From the NCBI RefSeq assembly GCF_902635505.1, contig NC_045431.1:93460988-93524987 (forward strand): a stretch of 64,000 nt of DNA. The letters are read 5' to 3'. Under the pieces are notes generated by a model. It was given only the letters and a program-made list of their open reading frames with translations. It did no database searches and had not been told where the DNA came from. This document shows, one piece after another, positions 1 through 13,174 of the stretch (position 1 is its first letter; each line of letters begins with the position of its first letter). The DNA comes from Sarcophilus harrisii (Eukaryota > Chordata > Mammalia > Dasyuromorphia > Dasyuridae). The position numbers were made by a program, and so were the translations under genes.

Positions 1-164
1 ATCTGTATGGAGGATGGATAAGAAAAGCAGAAGGAATAAGTAGAACAATTAACAAGTTAATGTTTCCTTTTTAATTCCATGGGTTTAATAATTCATCTCT
101 ATCATCATAAATTGATAATATACAGTCTTTTCCTGACCTTCAACACTGTCAAATGGACATTTCC

Positions 165-600
165 AGTGGTATATTCCAGAGATACCTCAAACTCATCATG
201 TCTAAAACAGCTTTCCTTCAAAACCTAGCCGCCTTCTGAATTTCCTATTTGTCAGAGCTAATACTGTTTTTCTTACCTTTTACATTCATAACCTTGGTAT
301 CATCTCAGATTATTTTCTCTCACTCAACATATTTAATCAGTTGCCAAATTTTGCTGTTTCTGCCTCCACATCTTTTGCCCTGATCCCTTCTTTGTATTCA
401 AACAGCTATTACTTTAGATCTTCTCATTTAGATTATTGAAGTGGCAATTGGTTTTTTTTGCCTTGCTTCTCTCAACTTTGGTCTGTCTTCCATACAGCGA
501 CTTTCATACATTCCTTAAGTATAGTAGTACCTCTAGTCATTATTAATTCCAGTAGTTCCCTATTGCCTGTAGGATCAATGTAGGATCATTAGCTTTAAAA
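165..600 (+). repeat. L2 LINE fragment (reverse transcriptase 3' part)
   Basis: The + strand follows the pattern of an L2 reverse-transcriptase coding region. A 'catgtctaaaacagct' segment is followed by the 'aaccttggtatcatct' stretch (N-L-G-V-I in the family) and then by 'cagttgccaaatttt'. Many substitutions and small gaps make it an ancient, dead copy. Assignment is from memory of the family consensus. Confidence 0.55.
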
Positions 601-639
601 CCCTTAAAAGTTATCTCAATGAAGATTAATAGCTTCTCA

Positions 640-772
640 ATGATTCACAGGGCACTGAGAGATCAAATGACTTGCCTACCCAGTTTATGACAAAGATAGG
701 AGTTAAACCCTCATCTCCCTGATCATGGTGCTGGCTGTCTCACCATTATGTCACACTGACTCTAATAACTTT
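640..772 (-). repeat. MIR/CORE-SINE fragment
   Basis: Read on the minus strand, this carries the typical SINE order of head, 'gtcattt' region and tail. On the + strand it shows 'gacttgcctacccag' followed by 'taaaccctcatctccctgatc', matching the reverse of the MIR/CORE tRNA-like B-box and core. It is old and degenerate. Confidence 0.45.
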
Positions 773-784
773 TTCTTTCAATTT

Positions 785-2400
785 TTTGATTTTCAATTGC
801 AAATTTATTTACTTCTTCCCCACACATTGAGAAGAGATATAAAACCCATTACCAATATCATGCAAAACAAATTTTTGCATTAATGCTAAAGACAAAAATA
901 TACTTTAATTTTTCTGAAACCATCAGTTTTCTATCTGCAGTTGAATAGCATTTTTCATCATTAGTCCTCTGGAATTGCATTGGGGCTTGGTATCGATCAG
1001 AGTTACTAAGTCTTTTGCAGTTGAGTATCTTTCTTTGCTGTTACCGTGTAAATTTTTGTGTTTCTCTTCACTTTGCATCAGTTTATATAAAGTTTCACAG
1101 GTTTTTCAGAAATCATCCCTTTCATCATTTTTTGTAGCACAGTAATATTCCATTATGTTCATATACCATAATTTGTTTAGCTTTTCCCCAGTTGATGGGC
1201 ATCTTCTCGGTTTCCAGTTCTTGGCCATCACACAAAGAACTGCTTTAAAAATTTTTGCGCATTTGAGTATTTTTTTCTCACATTTGGGGCATAGATCTAG
1301 TAGGAATCTTACTGAGTCAAAGGATATGTAATCATTTGGGGGGCATAGTTCTAAAGTTCTCTTCACCAATAGTACATTGGTGTATTTTTTTCCCACATCC
1401 CATCTATTATTTGTCATTTTGCTTTTCTGTCATCTTAGCCAATTTGATAGGTGGTATCTCAGGATTGTTTTAATTTTTTTCCTATTACTGATTTAGAATA
1501 TTTTTTCATAAAATTATTGATAGCTTTTTTTTTTTTTTTTTTAGGAGACTGCCTTGACCTTTTTTTTAAATTGGGAAAAGGCTCCTACATATTTGCTTCA
1601 GATCATATAAGAAATGAGACCTTTATCAGAGAAATTTAAGCAAAGATTTTTTTTTTTAGTTTACTGTTTTTCTATTTTTAAGCTGTATTATATTTGTTTA
1701 CACAAAACCTTTTTAATTATACATAATCAAAATTTTCCATTTTACCTTCTATGAATCTTTCTCATTTGGTAGGACTTCTGTAGATTTGACACTTAATTTC
1801 TTCCATGTTTTGCTAATTTGCTTATGATATTACCCATTTTATACCAATTGAATTTCTCTTAGTAGACAGTATGAAATATTAATCTATACCTAACATATAT
1901 TCAGTTCTTGCCAGAACAATTTATTGATTTCTCAGATAGTTTTGTCAAATAGTGAGTTCTTACTCCAAAGCTGGATCTTTGAGTTTATCAAACTCTGTAA
2001 TACTGTGCTTATTTACTTCTGTTTTTTGTATATCTGATATAATCCATTGATCAAGCACTCTATTTTTTTTTGTTGTTGTTGCTCTCTGTTACATCCAACT
2101 CTGTTATCCCATTTGGAGTCTTTTTGGCAAAGATACTGCAATGGTTTGCCATGTCCTTCAGCTCATTTTACAGATGAGGAAACTGAGGCAAACTTGATTA
2201 AGTAACTACCAGAAAAATACAGCTTTAACTGTTGTGGTCAGCCTTAAATTAACTAATCTAGGTTCAATGTTCCATTCACTGTGCCCCCTATCTGCCCTAC
2301 TCTTTTTTTTCAGTATAAAATTGTTTTGATGTTTATATCTTTATAGGATAGCTTGAAATCTGACACTTGAAGGCCTCTTTTCTTAACTTTTTTCATTGAT
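785..2400 (-). repeat. Old L1 LINE, antisense, ORF2 3' half
   Basis: The minus strand at 1106-1417 encodes a stretch ending with the L1 ORF2 C-terminal signature (AKNWKPRRCPSTGEKLNKLWYMNIMEYY). Sequence to the right continues into upstream ORF2 in the expected reverse order. A SINE interrupts it near 2066-2235, and L1-like sequence resumes at about 2310. The copy is broken by many changes and is not recent. Confidence 0.8.
2066..2235 (-). repeat. MAR1/WALLSI-type tRNA SINE, inside L1
   Basis: Contains the reverse of the SINE 3' half: 'tttggcaaagatactgcaat', 'ggtttgccatgtcctt' and 'cagatgaggaaactgaggca'. This arrangement is typical of marsupial MAR1-type CORE-SINEs. It lies inside the antisense L1, so the SINE inserted later. 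Confidence 0.7.
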
Positions 2401-2553
2401 TCTATTGCTGTTTGAAAGCATTTTTTAAAGACACAAAAAAAGAATTGTGTATATAAATGAAAATCGATTACACATAGCTTGTATCACCTTTTGAACTTAA
2501 TTGTGCTCTTCTGTACATTTGAAAAATGTTTCACTGATACTTCTGTCTCTGTC

Positions 2554-2557
<4 letters not shown>

Positions 2558-2586
<29 letters not shown>
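2558..2586. repeat. (TG)n microsatellite
   Basis: An uninterrupted GT/TG dinucleotide run is visible, followed by imperfect TCTG/TGTCTC units to about 2640. Confidence 0.95.
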
Positions 2587-2588
<2 letters not shown>

Positions 2589-2659
2589 GTAATATGTGTG
2601 TCTGTCTATCTTTGTCTCTCTCTTTCTACATCTTTGTCCCCTTTCAATAAAAGTCTTTT

Positions 2660-2970
2660 GATCCATTAGGCATAGTGAGATTTTTTAAAAATCTAATGTT
2701 TCATTCTGCACTTTTGGTCTATCATTTCTTAGCCAAGAAATGGGAAGCATAATTTGTTATTCTTCTAGTATTATGGTTGATCATTATATTAATGAGAACT
2801 CTTAAAGTTTTTCAGAGTTTTCTTTGTCATTCATCACTGTTGTCATAGTGTATATTGTTTTCTTGGTTCTCACCTCATTTGTATCAATTAATACAATCTT
2901 GAATTTCTTTGAGTCTTTTCCTTTGTAATTCTTACAGTGTAATAAATACTCCATTATATTACTGTGCTTT
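2660..2970. other. Unassigned AT-rich stretch
   Basis: No open frame of note, no recognised repeat and no RNA gene seen. Confidence 0.4.
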
Positions 2971-2974
2971 CTTG

Positions 2975-3095
2975 GAGTAGTAAATAGAAAATTGCTTAGA
3001 AGATGGGAAGACTGATGCCTCTTATATTTTCTAGCTATGCGATCTTGGGCAAGTCACTAAACTAAAATTTTCAAAGAAAGTGCCAACCTGAATTA
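2975..3095 (+). repeat. MIR-like SINE fragment
   Basis: 'tagctatgcgatcttgggca' followed by 'agtcactaaact' matches the B-box to core region of MIR/CORE-SINEs on the + strand. Confidence 0.5.
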
Positions 3096-3194
3096 GTAGA
3101 AGGAATTTGTTCATCTGAGAATTCCTATATTAGTGAATTTCCCAATTGGTAGATTCCCTATGTAAAATAAAAATATGACTATAAGTGTTTCACA

Positions 3195-4200
3195 TTCATT
3201 GATCTTTCCCTTATTTTTTTTTAAATCTCTGGGATAAATGTTTGATAATGGTATTGTGAGGTCAAAAAGTATGATCAGTTTAATGATATTTGAGCTATGC
3301 TTTCTAGAATAACTGGTTCAATTCACAGCTCCATCACTATTGCTTATTTTCCCCACTTCTCCAACTGTTGTCATTTTCTTTTTTGTCATCTTTGCCAAAT
3401 TGATCAGTGTGTGCTGTAATCTAATTGTTTTAATTTGTATTTTTTTTTATTATAGTGCTTTGCAATATTTTTTATCCAAATAGCTTCCATATCTTTTTTG
3501 AACTTCTTGTTTATATTCTTTGAAGTTTAATCTATTCAAGAATAACACTTGTTCTTATATTTTAATTTATTCCTTACATATCTGGGATATCAGACTTTCA
3601 TCAGGTAAACTTCCTGCAAAGATTCCTTTTTCCCAGTTAACTGATCACTCTAAATTTTAGCTGCATTAATTTTGTTTTACAAAAACTTTTGAATTTTGTG
3701 TACTCAAACTGTCCATTTCTTCTCTTGTGTTCTTCTGTCAAGAACTCTTATGCGTAGTTATGAAAAGTATTTTCACTGTTCCTCTCATTTATCATATGAC
3801 CTTTTATATCTAAATCATATATTTATTGTAACTTCTTGTAACATATTTTTATTCCTGTCCAGTTTTTTCTTCCTAGTTTTTCCAGTAATTTTTTTTTTAT
3901 CAAATAAGACCATATGCCAGAAAGTGGGTTTTGGATTTAACATTGGTGCTATGCTCATTTGCTTGTGGATCATGTGTATCTAATCTTATTGCTATACTTT
4001 TTTTTTTTTTAAACAGTATCAAATTGTTTTGACTGTTATTTTGTAGTATACTTTTTGAGATTTTCTAGGCCCCCCCCTTCCTTTATACTTTTTTAAAATT
4101 CCCATGGGATTCTGAATTTTTTGTTCCTCCAGTTTTGTGAAGTAGACTTTTGGTAGTTTGATTGCTGTAACATTACTTAATATAAAGTAATTTGTATAGT
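3195..4200 (-). repeat. Old L1 LINE, antisense
   Basis: Follows the reverse of L1 ORF2: 'ttgtcatctttgccaaattg', then 'gttttaatttgtat', 'gactttcatcag', 'ttttgttttacaaaaac' and 'gtatcaaattgttttgac'. This is the same order as in the other antisense copies here. It is heavily diverged with internal gaps, and no long frame remains. Confidence 0.7.
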
Positions 4201-4479
4201 ATTGATATTTTTATTATCTTGGCAGGGTTCAGCCATGTTCAGTTGATAGCACTTCAGTTATTTAAGTAGGTCCTTATTGCTCTAATGAGCAAAATGCATT
4301 TAAAATCTTAATTTATGGAATAAAAAACATTTCCATAAAAGTGCAATAAAAAGATTGTATATTAAACTGCAAATCTGCTAAGTACAACTTACTGTACCTT
4401 TCAAATATATAACAAAATTATCATGTAATTTAATTTTTTTTTCCTCTCACACCCTAGAGATGGCTACCTTTTTACAGAA

Positions 4480-4560
4480 ATGGGTGTGTGTGTGCATGTG
4501 TGTGTATATGTGTATATATGTATATGTGGGCATGTAAAATTATGTATATTTCTGTATATC
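4480..4560. repeat. TG/TATATG microsatellite
   Basis: Mixed (tg)n and (tatatg)n repeats are visible, beginning 'gggtgtgtgtgtgcatgtg'. Confidence 0.85.
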
Positions 4561-4699
4561 AGTTCTTTTCTGTAGATGTAGATAGTGTGTTTATTCATAT
4601 GTCCTTTATATTTAATGTGGGAATTTATAATAGCTCTTTATATGAGACCTTTATCTGATAAACTGTCTAAAATGCTTAGAGTTGTTAAAACATTATTTC

Positions 4700-7600
4700 T
4701 GTTGCTGTATATATTTTTTTGTTCTGCTTATTTTGCTTTTCCCAGCTAAGTCTTTATGTTTTTTTCTAAAGCCATTGCGCTTATCATTTCTTATAGCACA
4801 TTAGTTTTCCACCACAGTCATATAATACAACTTGTTTAACCATTCCCCAACTGATGGATATCCCTCTAATTTCCAGTTCTTTGCCACTACAAGGAGAGCT
4901 GCTATCAACAGTTTATAATATATGGGATTCTTTTCCTTTTTACTGTTATCTTTGCTGGGTCAAAAAGAGCATATGATAGTTTGATAACTTTCTCATCATT
5001 CCAGATAGCTTTTTAAAGTGCTTAGAGCATTTTACAGTTCCATCATCAAAAAAATAGTGTCCCAATTTTTCCACTTTTCAACATTTGCTACTTTCCCTTT
5101 CCATCATTTAAGCCCAATCTGCTAGATGTAAAATGATATCTCAAGGTTGTTTTAATTTGTATTTCTCTAATCAATGATTTAGAGCACTTTTTTTTTCCAT
5201 GGGGCTATAAATTGTTTTAATTTCTTCACTGGAAAACTTCCTGTTCATATTCTTTGATCATTTATCATTTGGAGTATGACTTGTATTTTTATGGATTTGG
5301 CAAATATCTTTATATATTTTTATATGAGACCTTTATAAAGTAAACTATAACTCCTTCAGTTTTCTACTTTCCTCCTGATTTTGGCTATATTTGTTTAATT
5401 TGTACAAAACCTTTTTTAATATAATGTAGTAGAAATTATCCATGGTCTCTATTTCTTGTTTATTCATAAATTGTTTGCCTATGTGAAAGTCTGATAAGTA
5501 ATGTGTTCCATGTTCTTTTATTTTATTTTTTGGTAAAAATCTCTCTATATCTAGTCATGTACCCATTTTGATCTTATCTTATTAATGGTGTAAGATATCT
5601 GGTTATGTCTAGTTTTCACCACTCTGCTTTCCATCGCTCTACTTTCCATTTTTCCCTACAATTTTTTTAACCAAGTAATGAAATCTTATCCTAAAATCTT
5701 AAGTCTTTACACTTGTCAAATACAAAGTTTATTATGTTTATTTGCCGCTGTAAATTGCATGTCTTCTGTTGATCTACATTTCTACTTTTCAGCCAGCAGC
5801 AGTTAGTTTTGATAATTACTGCCTTGTATTTGTATTCATGAACCTCCTGTGGGTGCCTTTGGAAGTGAATTTTCAAATATTTTAATATATTTTGTGGTTA
5901 TTTCTAATGTAATTTCTCTTTTTGTCTTTCCCTGCAGGGTTTTGTTGGTGATATTCAGAAAGACTAATGGTTTGTGTGGATTTGTTTTCCATCTTGATAA
6001 TTTTCCAAAATTGCTGGTTCAATTAATTTTTACTTGAATCTCTAGGGTTCTTTAGACATCTGCAAAAGAGAGTGATAATTGTTTCCTTTTTGACTTTGCT
6101 TGTTTTTCAATTTCTCATTCTTTTTTTTTATTGCTTTCACTAGCATTTCTAGAACTACATCAAATAATTCTGACAACAGATGTCCTTGCTTTCTTCCTGA
6201 TATGATTAGAAAGATCTCTAACTCTTTATTACAGATAATAATAATTCATGGTTCTAGATAGGTATTAGTTCCATATTAAGGTCATAGTGTTTTTCATATT
6301 AATAAATGTTTTGTATCTTTTTATACATCTGTTGATATAATTGTTGATGCTTTATTATTGTTAAAGTTATATTTCTGTCTTATTTTTGTGATTTTCCTAA
6401 TATTGAAGCAACCTACTTCAATATTTGAAATACAAAGATTCTTTGTATAAATCCACAGAGGTTGCAGTGTTAAATATTTTTAATATAGTGCTGTAGCCTC
6501 TTTGTTCTTATTTGTTCAAGTGAGAGAATCTTTTTAAAAAAATTTTCTTTTCAAATGAGAATCTTTGCAAACCATAGAGCATTATAAATGATGATGATGA
6601 TGTCATATATTCATTAGGATTTTAATCTATATTTGTCTTTCTTTGCCTATTTCTCCCTGGTTTAAGTATCAACATTTTATATATAATTTTATTTTCATAA
6701 AAGAAACTTAGAAAGATCCCTTTTTTTCCTACTTTTGCAAGCAATTTATGTAATATTAGAAATTAATTGCTCATTGAGTTTTTGACGGAATTCACTTGCA
6801 AATCCATTTGACTCTCTTTAAAAATTTTTCCTTTTGGAGTTCATTTGTGGAATGTTAAATTTCTTTTTTTTTTTCCTGAGAAAGAGTTATTTCCATTCTC
6901 ATTTTCTTGGTCTGTCAACCTGGATATTTCATAATTTTATAAATGTTCATCCATTTCATTTAAATTATAAATTTTAGTATCATGCAAATTAGAAAAATAG
7001 TTCCTAATGATTTATTTTATTTTGCTTTGTTGTGAATTCCTTTTCATTTTTAGCATTATTTTGTTTTCTTTCTCAAGTTCTTATGAGCTTAACTGTTTAA
7101 TTAACTGCCATATCATTCTCCTCCACTGCTCCCCGCAAAAAAACCCAAAACAAACTAGATCCTTATTTTATTTATCATGCCAGTGATTTTTTCTTTCAAT
7201 TTTGATTACATTTCAGTTTCTTTTTAGTATTTAGTTGTTGTTGCTATTCAAATTTGTTTTTAGCTGTATGCCCAACTCAGTGATTTGGTTTTTTTCCCTT
7301 TTGTTGATTAAAGTGTTTAAGATACAAAATTTTCCCTAAGAATTGTTCTACTATAAACCATAAAGTTTTGAACTGTTGTCTTATTATTTTTTTGATGAGA
7401 TTTTGTATTATTTCTATAATTTTTTGACATTAGGTTTAAGTGATATTATTACTACTTAAATTTGAATATAATCTTCAAATGCTATTTACTGATTATAATT
7501 TTTATTGGTTTATGGTTAGTAAAGATGTATTTGATTTTTCTGATGTTCTGTGTTTGTTTGTGATGTTTTTTCCCCTAATATATGGCCACTCTTTGTAAAT

Positions 7601-8235
7601 GTGCAATGTGTGTTAGAGGAATATGTTATATTTTTGTTCTTGTTTAGTAATTACTAGAGATATTATATCTAATTTTTATATTTCTATTCACATCTTGCTT
7701 ATCTTTGTTATATTTACCTAGCTTTTTGTAAGGTACACATTGAGGTTCCCAGGTATTCTAGTTTTACTTTCTGTTTTTCATTGTAATTTGATTAACTTTC
7801 CTTTTAAATACTTACATGATGTGCCATTTGATGCATCTATACTATATTATTACACTGTTGTTACTTATGTTACCTTTAAGCATAATTGTTTCTGTGATTA
7901 TTCTTTTAATCATTTCTATTTTTATTATTGTCTTGTCTGAGATAACTGCTTTTTTGAATTCTCCTGAAATATTGTTCTGTTTAGCCACTCATTTTAACTC
8001 TTTGTGAATCAGTGTTTCAGATGTTTATGTTATAAACATCATGTTGTTGGATTGTGCTTTTTAATCCTTTCTTTCACTTGTTTCCTGTGTTGTAGATAAG
8101 TTCATCCATTCTTGTTCACTGTTATGGTTGTTAATTGTGTATTTCTCTCCATCTCCTGATTTTCTTCTCTTTGCCATCTATCGCCCTCTTTACAAAGAAG
8201 AAGGTGGTGAAAGAGAAGGAATGTGATCGCTACCA
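4700..8235 (-). repeat. Long old L1 LINE, antisense, most of ORF2
   Basis: The 3' end side shows 'ttatagcacattagttttcc' and 'ccccaactgatggatatcc', the usual L1 ORF2 C-terminal region in reverse. Collinear ORF2 similarity then continues for over 3 kb. It reaches the endonuclease region near 7730-8160, where 'aggttcccaggtattctagt', 'gtgccatttgatgcatct' and 'gttaattgtgtatttctc' are visible. L1-like sequence may resume after the SINE at 8307-8565. The copy has many stops and indels and is dead. Confidence 0.75.
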
Positions 8236-8306
8236 GTAATTTATAATTGGAGTGGTCTATTCCTACTCTTCTGCCCCTCCTCTTTTCACCAAACCCAGGG
8301 TTCAGG

Positions 8307-8565
8307 CTCTGGTCGGCGCCGTGGATAGTGTACAGGGCCTGGAGTCAGGAAGATCTAAGTTCAAATCCGGCCTCAAACACTTACTAGTTGTTGTGACCCT
8401 GGACCCTAACCTCTGTCTGCCTCAGTTTCCTTATGTGTGAAGTGGAGTTAATAACAACCTACCTCACAGGGTTGTTGTGAGGATCAAATGATAGAATATT
8501 TGTAAAGTACTTATCACAGTGCCTGAAACATAGTAGGTATTTAATAAATGTTTATTTTTTCTCCT
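8307..8565 (+). repeat. CORE-SINE (MAR1/Mon type), near full length
   Basis: It starts with the tRNA-like head 'gtcggcgccgtggatagtg'. Next come 'ctggagtcaggaagatctaa', the B-box-like 'gttcaaatccggcctcaaa', 'cctcagtttccttatgtgtg', and the 3' part 'agggttgttgtgaggatcaa' to 'taataaatgttt'. It interrupts or abuts the antisense L1. Confidence 0.8.
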
Positions 8566-8717
8566 TTTCTTCTTTTACTCTTTTGCTCAGTATTTATCAT
8601 TTGATGTTGAAGTTTATTTTGCTTGTATCTCTGATTCTACCCTCCTTCTAAAACCTCCCTCTCACTTTTCCCTTTCCTTGTGTGTTACTTGCTAAGTTTA
8701 ACATATTGCTATACTAA

Positions 8718-8841
8718 CAGAGAGAGAGCGAGAAAGAGGGATAGGGAGGAAGAGAGAGAGAAGGGGGGGATGGGGGAAGGGAGGGATGGAGAAAAAGAAG
8801 GGGAGGCACATAAAGGGAGGGAAAAGAAGGAAAGAGGGGGT
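8718..8841. repeat. GA-rich low-complexity tract
   Basis: More than 120 bases almost entirely of A and G on the + strand, in GAGA, GGGA and AAGG units. Confidence 0.9.
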
Positions 8842-10030
8842 TGTGAGTAGATGCCATATAAATTCTCAATCACCTCTCTTTTTTCCATTGCCCATGTTTA
8901 TATATCCTTCTTGAAAACCCCATTTATTAGAAATAATGTCTAGCATAAAGCATAGACTACATAAATGCTAGCTATTATTGTTATTAATATTCTCCCTCAT
9001 GTTCAGAGGGTTTTAAAAAATTTATATTTCTAGTCTTTTATTGATTGTGGATTTTGTGCCAGAGCCTACTTCTTCGCACTTTTGGATGAAAAATCCCATT
9101 TGGTTCTCTTGGATGAAAGACCATTTGATCTTCTTCTCTGTATCCAGGGATTCTGCCAATAATTTTCATTTTCCCTGGCTTGTTAACACTCAGAGGACTA
9201 GCAGCCTTCAACTCCTCCTAGAACATTTCCATTTAGAATTTAGGCTTTAAGCCTCTGGATTGTCTCCTTTTGGAGTGTTAAGGGTTCCTACCCACTCTCT
9301 AGTATCTTGGTCATTGTATATTGTGTTTCAAGTTTCCCTGTAGTTAACGTTGGTTAGAGATATGTCAGATTTCAGGCCTATTCACTTAAACTAATACTGG
9401 CTTTCCTATGTGAGGGCTCTTTTTCAATGTTCATAAGCTTCAGATTGTCTTTTTTATGATTTCCTGTCCTGGATGGAGAAGTTTACTTTTGTAATCATTT
9501 TGATCTTTATTTGAACTGCTGTACAATTTGATGAACTCAATGAGTTCATTTTATCACCTTGTTACTAAGTGGTAGATTGTAATAAGGAATGACCAGCTAT
9601 GAACGTTTGGCATTTATGAGGCTTTGCCAAAACTAGGTCCTAGATATGAATGTGTTGAGTATAGACTGAATGAAGCCTTTTGGCAACTTACAGTTTGGTA
9701 CAGATGTCACTAGTGTAGATTCCTGTGAAGAATGTAGTGGGGTATACTAATACCCTATAACTGTTTTGATATATCACAAGTCACAATAAGAAATTAAATG
9801 GGAGTTTTGAGGAGAGTTTTGCAGAAGCTATAGATGGTATGTTTAAAACAACAGATGACATAGAGTTTATGACCAAATACTTGACCCAGATTTTACAGTA
9901 AGGTACTATAAGCACTCTATAAAAGAAAAAGAAGAAAAAAATCAGGCTTTAATTGTCCAAAGAGAGAGCCAAAAATTTTTATGTGGATTTTCCAAGTTGT
10001 GGAGATACTGCTCCCCTAACCCTTGCGATG
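8842..10030. other. Unassigned intergenic DNA
   Basis: No gene is recognised. A short SINE tail, '...aaatgctagctattattgtt', lies near 8940-8990. The rest is AT-rich with no long frame and no repeat I can name, although old L1 5' sequence is possible near 8570-9400. Confidence 0.4.
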
Positions 10031-10043
10031 TGTAAGGGACAAC

Positions 10044-10072
<29 letters not shown>
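10044..10072. repeat. (TG)n(TA)n microsatellite
   Basis: A TG run passes directly into a TA run. Confidence 0.9.
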
Positions 10073-10074
<2 letters not shown>

Positions 10075-10089
10075 ATAATTTGTACATCT

Positions 10090-11640
10090 TGAGTCCATCA
10101 CATCTCTGTTAGGAGGTTCCAATTCATCAGTCTAGAATCATGACCATTGAATTATTGTAAAGACTTTTTAAGTCTTTCTTTGGAGTTATAACATTTTTCA
10201 TTATGTCCTTTGGAATTGTCTTGGATCTTTGTATTGCTGAGAATATCAAGACCATTCACAATGGATCATTATAAAATATTGCTGTGTACAATGTTCTGCT
10301 TTTGCTTACTCCACTTTACTTCAGTTCATTTAAGTCTTTCTAGGTTTTTCGGGGAAAATCTATGATTTGTTTTTTGACCAACTCATCATTTAGAATATTC
10401 TTGTCAAATCTCCATTTCGGACTATGTCTTTTGTTTGTGATTCCTAAATAGATTGTCCCCCCCACCCTTTTTTTTTTTTTTGTCATTCTATTTTGAAAAG
10501 GGTATATTGAGTCTTTTTTGCTTCTTTAGAACTGTTTCTAATAGTTCTATGCCCTAATTTATAATTTTTGTAAAATTTCCATGTGGAATATGCGTGTTCT
10601 TTTGTAGTTACATTCAGAAGACAGTCCACATCTTTTAAATTTAGTTTATCCAGCAATTTGCTTGGTTTTACATATTTTTGTTTATCTTTGTTAGATTCAT
10701 TTAGAATTGAGAAAAGAACATTGAAATTTCCATTCACTACTTTGTTATTGTTATGTCTTTGTATCTTTGTTAGCTCAGTTAATGTTGTCTTTATGAATAT
10801 AGATGGTGAACCATTGGATTATATAAGTTTAATACTGATAGTGGATTTTTTTCTTTGCCTATGATTCCTTTTCAGTATATGTAGTTTGCTTATATATTTT
10901 TTATATTTAAAATTTTTGTTTTTGCCTTATTTGATAGGATGATTGCATCTTCTCCTTTTTTAAAGAATCACTTGATGAATAAGAAAAAAATTTCCCCAGA
11001 TCTTCATTTTTTCTTCTTTATGTGTCTTTTTTTAAAAATGTGTTTCTTGAAAGCAACTAATTGTACAGTTTTGTTTTCTCTATGTAGTATAATCTATTGC
11101 TTTTTAAAAATTTTTAGATGGTTGTGATATCTATTAAAATTTTAAGGTATAAGAGTTAGGTTTATCTTTTACTTCAATTATATTTAATAGTATATGTTTT
11201 TCAAGTTATGACACCTTCCCCTTCTTCTTTGGACTCAGAACCATACGTCTTCACTTATTTTAGCTTGATGATTTTTAAGGTGGAATCCTTGTTCCTATTC
11301 CTATTGATTCCTTCCCCTTTCTCCTCAAAAGCTTCCTATCCCCATCTCCATCTGTTACCCTTTTCTTTGCTTTTGTAGTTTTTAATTATTAGTTTCTTTT
11401 TCTTCTTCTTATCTGAGTATTTAATTCTTCCCCTCTTAATTCCTTTCAATTAAAAAGATAAATAAACACCCACTTTCTCTTCTCCCCAGTAGTGTTTTCT
11501 TCTTTCTTTAAATTTCATTTTTTCATACCCTTTAAAGGCTTTCTTACTGTCATTATTTTCATTACTTATCTTTCCTTTAGCTTTATTCCAGACTTTTAAT
11601 CTTTGATTTATAATCTTATATTTATTTTGTCCTTCTAGCT
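10090..11640 (-). repeat. Old L1 pieces, antisense (3' segment, then endonuclease region)
   Basis: 10200-10345 resembles the reverse of the L1 3' end ('gtgtacaatgttctgctttt', 'cttcagttcatttaagtct'). From about 10480 the minus strand encodes an L1 endonuclease-like stretch (LLDKLNLKDVDCLLN, then TKEHAYS). Reverse endonuclease/inter-ORF sequence continues to about 11640, including 'tgtgtttcttgaaagcaac'. The jump between the parts suggests an internally deleted copy or two copies. Confidence 0.6.
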
Positions 11641-12625
11641 AGTGTGAACCTGCTCAGGCTTGAGCTTTTCTGGCCCTGGGCTTCAAGAATCCAGACCCTG
11701 ACAAAGCATGAGAAGAGGATGGGAATTTTTTTTTTTAATTAGTTACCTTTTCATTAGGAAGGGAAAGGCATAATGAAACATGGTTTCTTTTTGACATTTC
11801 TGAAGCTTGTCTTTGCTTTAGTCTCAGCTAAATTATATACTTCAATATCAAAGTTAAATTGCTGCGGAGAACAGTAGCTTTAAAAAATAGTTCAGTGTCT
11901 GAATTATTTCCCTAGGTAGTTTCATTTACAGAAAACAAATGCCATCCTATGCTTTCTTCTTTTATTCTGATCTTATTTAACCTTTTTTAAAAGCCATTTG
12001 TCTCTGGTCTTTACTGGCCAGCTTGCTAGCTTTATATACACTTTAGTAAAATATCTTCAAGGGACTTTGACTAAATTCAGATGTAGAGTATTGAATTGGA
12101 ACTACTCTGGGAGGGGCCGATTCAGCATCACTGGGGACCGGCAGCACTCCAGCATGATTCTCTCAGTAACACAATGAGGCTCCAGCTCTTCATCATGGCA
12201 ACATGCCTGCTTCATAGCATTAGCTGCTGCCTGCATAAAGCCTAAAGATTCCCAGCAATCTAAATCTGACCAAAAAAGAGAACATGGGAAAGAAATTTGT
12301 TCTTTTCTAGAAGTAAGGACCAGGCTTGACCAAAGCATTTTCCTGGCTTTTGCTCATTTACTGATTTTGTGTATATTTATTACACCCTTGTGTGCATGTG
12401 CTACATGTTATATATATGTACATATACAATTTTTATTGCACATTTCTTATTTTTCTAAATATCTATATTTGAATGTGTATTTGAAGTATAGCCTGTGTGT
12501 CTGGCTTTCAGAATTTATGCTTATCTATAGCCTTTTGTGTATCAAAACTGGCAGAATTTTTTCCCTCATCTCTAATCTGGAACTTCTTTACTTTCTTGTT
12601 CATTCCATTTTCAAATTAATTTTTG
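11641..12625. other. Unassigned intergenic DNA with a GC-richer patch
   Basis: No recognised repeat. The patch at about 12100-12340 is richer in GC than its surroundings and carries a 78-codon open frame on the minus strand. I do not recognise its product and do not call it a gene. The remainder is AT-rich. Confidence 0.35.
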
Positions 12626-12629
12626 AGTG

Positions 12630-12852
12630 GTGATAATAGAATAATAGTGGCAGTTTACATTTCTGTGGTGCTTTAAAGTTTATGGTTTTTTTCCTCATAA
12701 TATTCCAAGGTAATTAGTGCAACTTTTTATATTATTCTTTACAAATGAAGAAATCAAGGTCATGAGAGTTTAAATGATTTTATTCATGGTTATCTGTGTA
12801 TTTAGGGGGATTTTGAACCCAGATCTCTTGATTAAAATCAGTGATTTTTAAG
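12630..12852 (-). repeat. MIR fragment
   Basis: Reverse MIR order: 'tacaaatgaagaaatcaagg', 'gagagtttaaatgatttt', then 'ttgaacccagatctct'. Confidence 0.55.
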
Positions 12853-13174
12853 CCCAAGAACCTCTGGAGAAGAACTCTGTGGCCTTCCCCCAACCCAAGT
12901 TCGGTCTAACCTTGGCTTTTAGCTAAATCTTGTAGCCCTTGTGGAAATTCATTTGGCAACTTCCTCTGCTCTCATCTCCTTAGCAGGCAAACCTACTGAA
13001 GATTTAAATGAAAACATTCTTCCCACCAGAGCCCTTGGCACTATCCAATCATAAGTCCTTGTTAGAAAGGGATATGGTAAACAAGACACATTGTCATGTA
13101 CCTTGCCATTTTATCCCAGTGATCACTGGGCCTTTTCTTCGTTTGACTTTCTGATGAATTCTACTTGTGTTGGC

